NCBI GenBank assembly: GCA_031270925.1 | Contig: JAISWY010000128.1 | Location: 1-7,296, forward strand | DNA from: Candidatus Symbiothrix sp. | GTDB lineage: Bacteria > Bacteroidota > Bacteroidia > Bacteroidales > Azobacteroidaceae | DNA length: 7,296 bases | Reading direction: 5' to 3' | Shown: one piece after another, positions 6,260 through 7,296 of the stretch | Position numbering within the stretch: position 1 is the first letter of the stretch | How the letters are laid out: every line of letters starts with the position of its first letter | Notes under the pieces: model-generated | What the model was told of the DNA's origin: nothing | The model's input: the letters and a program-made list of their open reading frames with translations, nothing else | The model's database searches: none | Translations under genes and position numbers: made by a program

Positions 6260-7296
6260 ATGGAATTAGTTGCAAAAACATTATACGGCTTGGAAGAAAT
6301 CTTAGCCAAAGAATTAATCGAGTTAGGCGCGAACGATGTGGAAATCGGCCGTCGAATAGTATCATTCACAGGCGATAAAGCCTTGTTATACAAAACTAAC
6401 TTCCACTGTCGCACGGCTTTACGGATTTTAAAGCCGATCTTTCATTTTCAAGCTAAAAATCCGGATGAGGTATATGAAAAAATCAAATCCGTCGATTGGA
6501 ATCAGTATCTTTCCGATAAAAAAACATTTGCCATCGACAGCGTGGTTTATTCCGAAACGTTCAGTCATTCTAAATTTGTAGCTTATAAGGTAAAAGATGC
6601 TATTGTTGATTGGTTTACCGAACGCGATTTGCAGCGGCCGTCGGTGCGAGTGAGTAATCCCGATATACAATTACATTTACATATTTCACATACCGATTGT
6701 ACGATTTCGTTGGACAGTTCGGGCGAATCGCTCCACAAGCGCGGTTATCGCACCGAAGAAATCGAAGCGCCTATCAGCGAAGTTTTAGCCGCCGGAATGA
6801 TTTTGCAAACCGGCTGGAAAGGTGAAAGCGCTTTCGTCGATCCGATGTGCGGTTCGGGAACTTTATTGATTGAAGCTGTTCTGATTGCAATGAATATCGC
6901 TCCGGGCATTTTCCGGCAACATTATGCTTTTGAAAATTGGGACGATTTTGACGCCGACTTATTCGAGCAAATCAGTAGCGACGATACGCACGAATGTGAA
7001 TTTAACTTCAAGGCCTACGGTTCGGATATTTCTCAGAAAGCCATTCAGATGGCTGCAAAAAACATCAAAAACGCCGGATTAGCCAAATACATCGAATTAA
7101 AAACCATGGCGGTAAAGGATTTGACGCAATGTCCCGAAAAAGGCATTGTCGTAACCAATCCTCCTTATGGCGAACGGTTGAATCCCAACGACTTACTTCC
7201 GATTTACGCGCAATTAGGTGAACGGTTGAAACATCTTTTCGCCGGTTACGATGCTTGGATTATTTCTTCATCGCGGGAAGCTTTCGACCAAATCGG
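6260..7296 (+). CDS. rlmL: RlmL-type 23S rRNA guanine-N2 methyltransferase, 3' end cut by the window
   Basis: The frame opens at ATG 6260, one base after the argB stop, and runs without a stop to the window end (345 codons). The N terminus (MELVAKTLYGLEEILAKEL) and the following ferredoxin-like and THUMP regions (to about residue 160) match the RNA-binding part of RlmL/YcbY-type proteins. A Rossmann methyltransferase follows: DPMCGSG at 194-200 is the SAM-binding motif I, and NPPYGER at 300-306 is the catalytic N-P-P-Y motif that modifies an exocyclic amino group. In E. coli the N-terminal half of RlmL makes m2G2445 of 23S rRNA and is fused to an RlmK half. Stand-alone forms of about 380-500 residues are common in Bacteroidota. 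Whether this one has the RlmK part cannot be seen. A tRNA-modifying THUMP methyltransferase (Trm14-like) is a less likely alternative. Substrate base is inferred from family only. Confidence 0.88.
   Translation, partial: MELVAKTLYGLEEILAKELIELGANDVEIGRRIVSFTGDKALLYKTNFHCRTALRILKPIFHFQAKNPDEVYEKIKSVDWNQYLSDKKTFAIDSVVYSETFSHSKFVAYKVKDAIVDWFTERDLQRPSVRVSNPDIQLHLHISHTDCTISLDSSGESLHKRGYRTEEIEAPISEVLAAGMILQTGWKGESAFVDPMCGSGTLLIEAVLIAMNIAPGIFRQHYAFENWDDFDADLFEQISSDDTHECEFNFKAYGSDISQKAIQMAAKNIKNAGLAKYIELKTMAVKDLTQCPEKGIVVTNPPYGERLNPNDLLPIYAQLGERLKHLFAGYDAWIISSSREAFDQI

Overview
The window looks like a chromosomal segment of a Bacteroidota bacterium, probably Bacteroidales. Several intergenic gaps carry the -7 promoter element typical of that phylum (TAnnTTTG), in three cases with a TTG/TTTG -33 element 20 bases upstream. 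Start codons lack Shine-Dalgarno sequences. A TonB-dependent receptor sits behind a TPP riboswitch, an arrangement known from Bacteroides. No mobile-element gene, CRISPR array, tRNA or rRNA was seen.

Layout. Bases 1-107 are a divergent promoter region: one promoter fires left out of the window and one fires right into ridA. ridA (108-488) overlaps by 8 bases a UvrD/PcrA-type helicase frame (481-2700). That frame is complete in all helicase motifs but is interrupted by one in-frame TAG at 949-951. After a short convergent gap comes a minus-strand TonB-dependent outer-membrane receptor (2764-4992). Its leader holds a TPP riboswitch (5077-5154) with its own promoter, so the receptor most likely imports thiamin or a thiamin precursor.

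The gap between the receptor and argB, about 490 bases, is densely packed. From left to right it holds a possible terminator hairpin of the expression platform, the riboswitch and its -7 element, a candidate minus-strand small RNA (about 5213-5327) with its own promoter and U-tract, and a plus-strand promoter module driving argB. That last module is a near copy, in opposite orientation, of the module at the left edge of the window. argB (acyl-glutamate kinase, arginine pathway) and an rRNA methyltransferase of the RlmL type, cut off by the window end, are separated by one base and probably form an operon.

Most genes are housekeeping. The points worth a second look are the nonsense codon in the helicase, the unexplained end-to-end paired small RNA candidate, and the duplicated promoter module. 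I did not see a multi-gene system that I would call undescribed.
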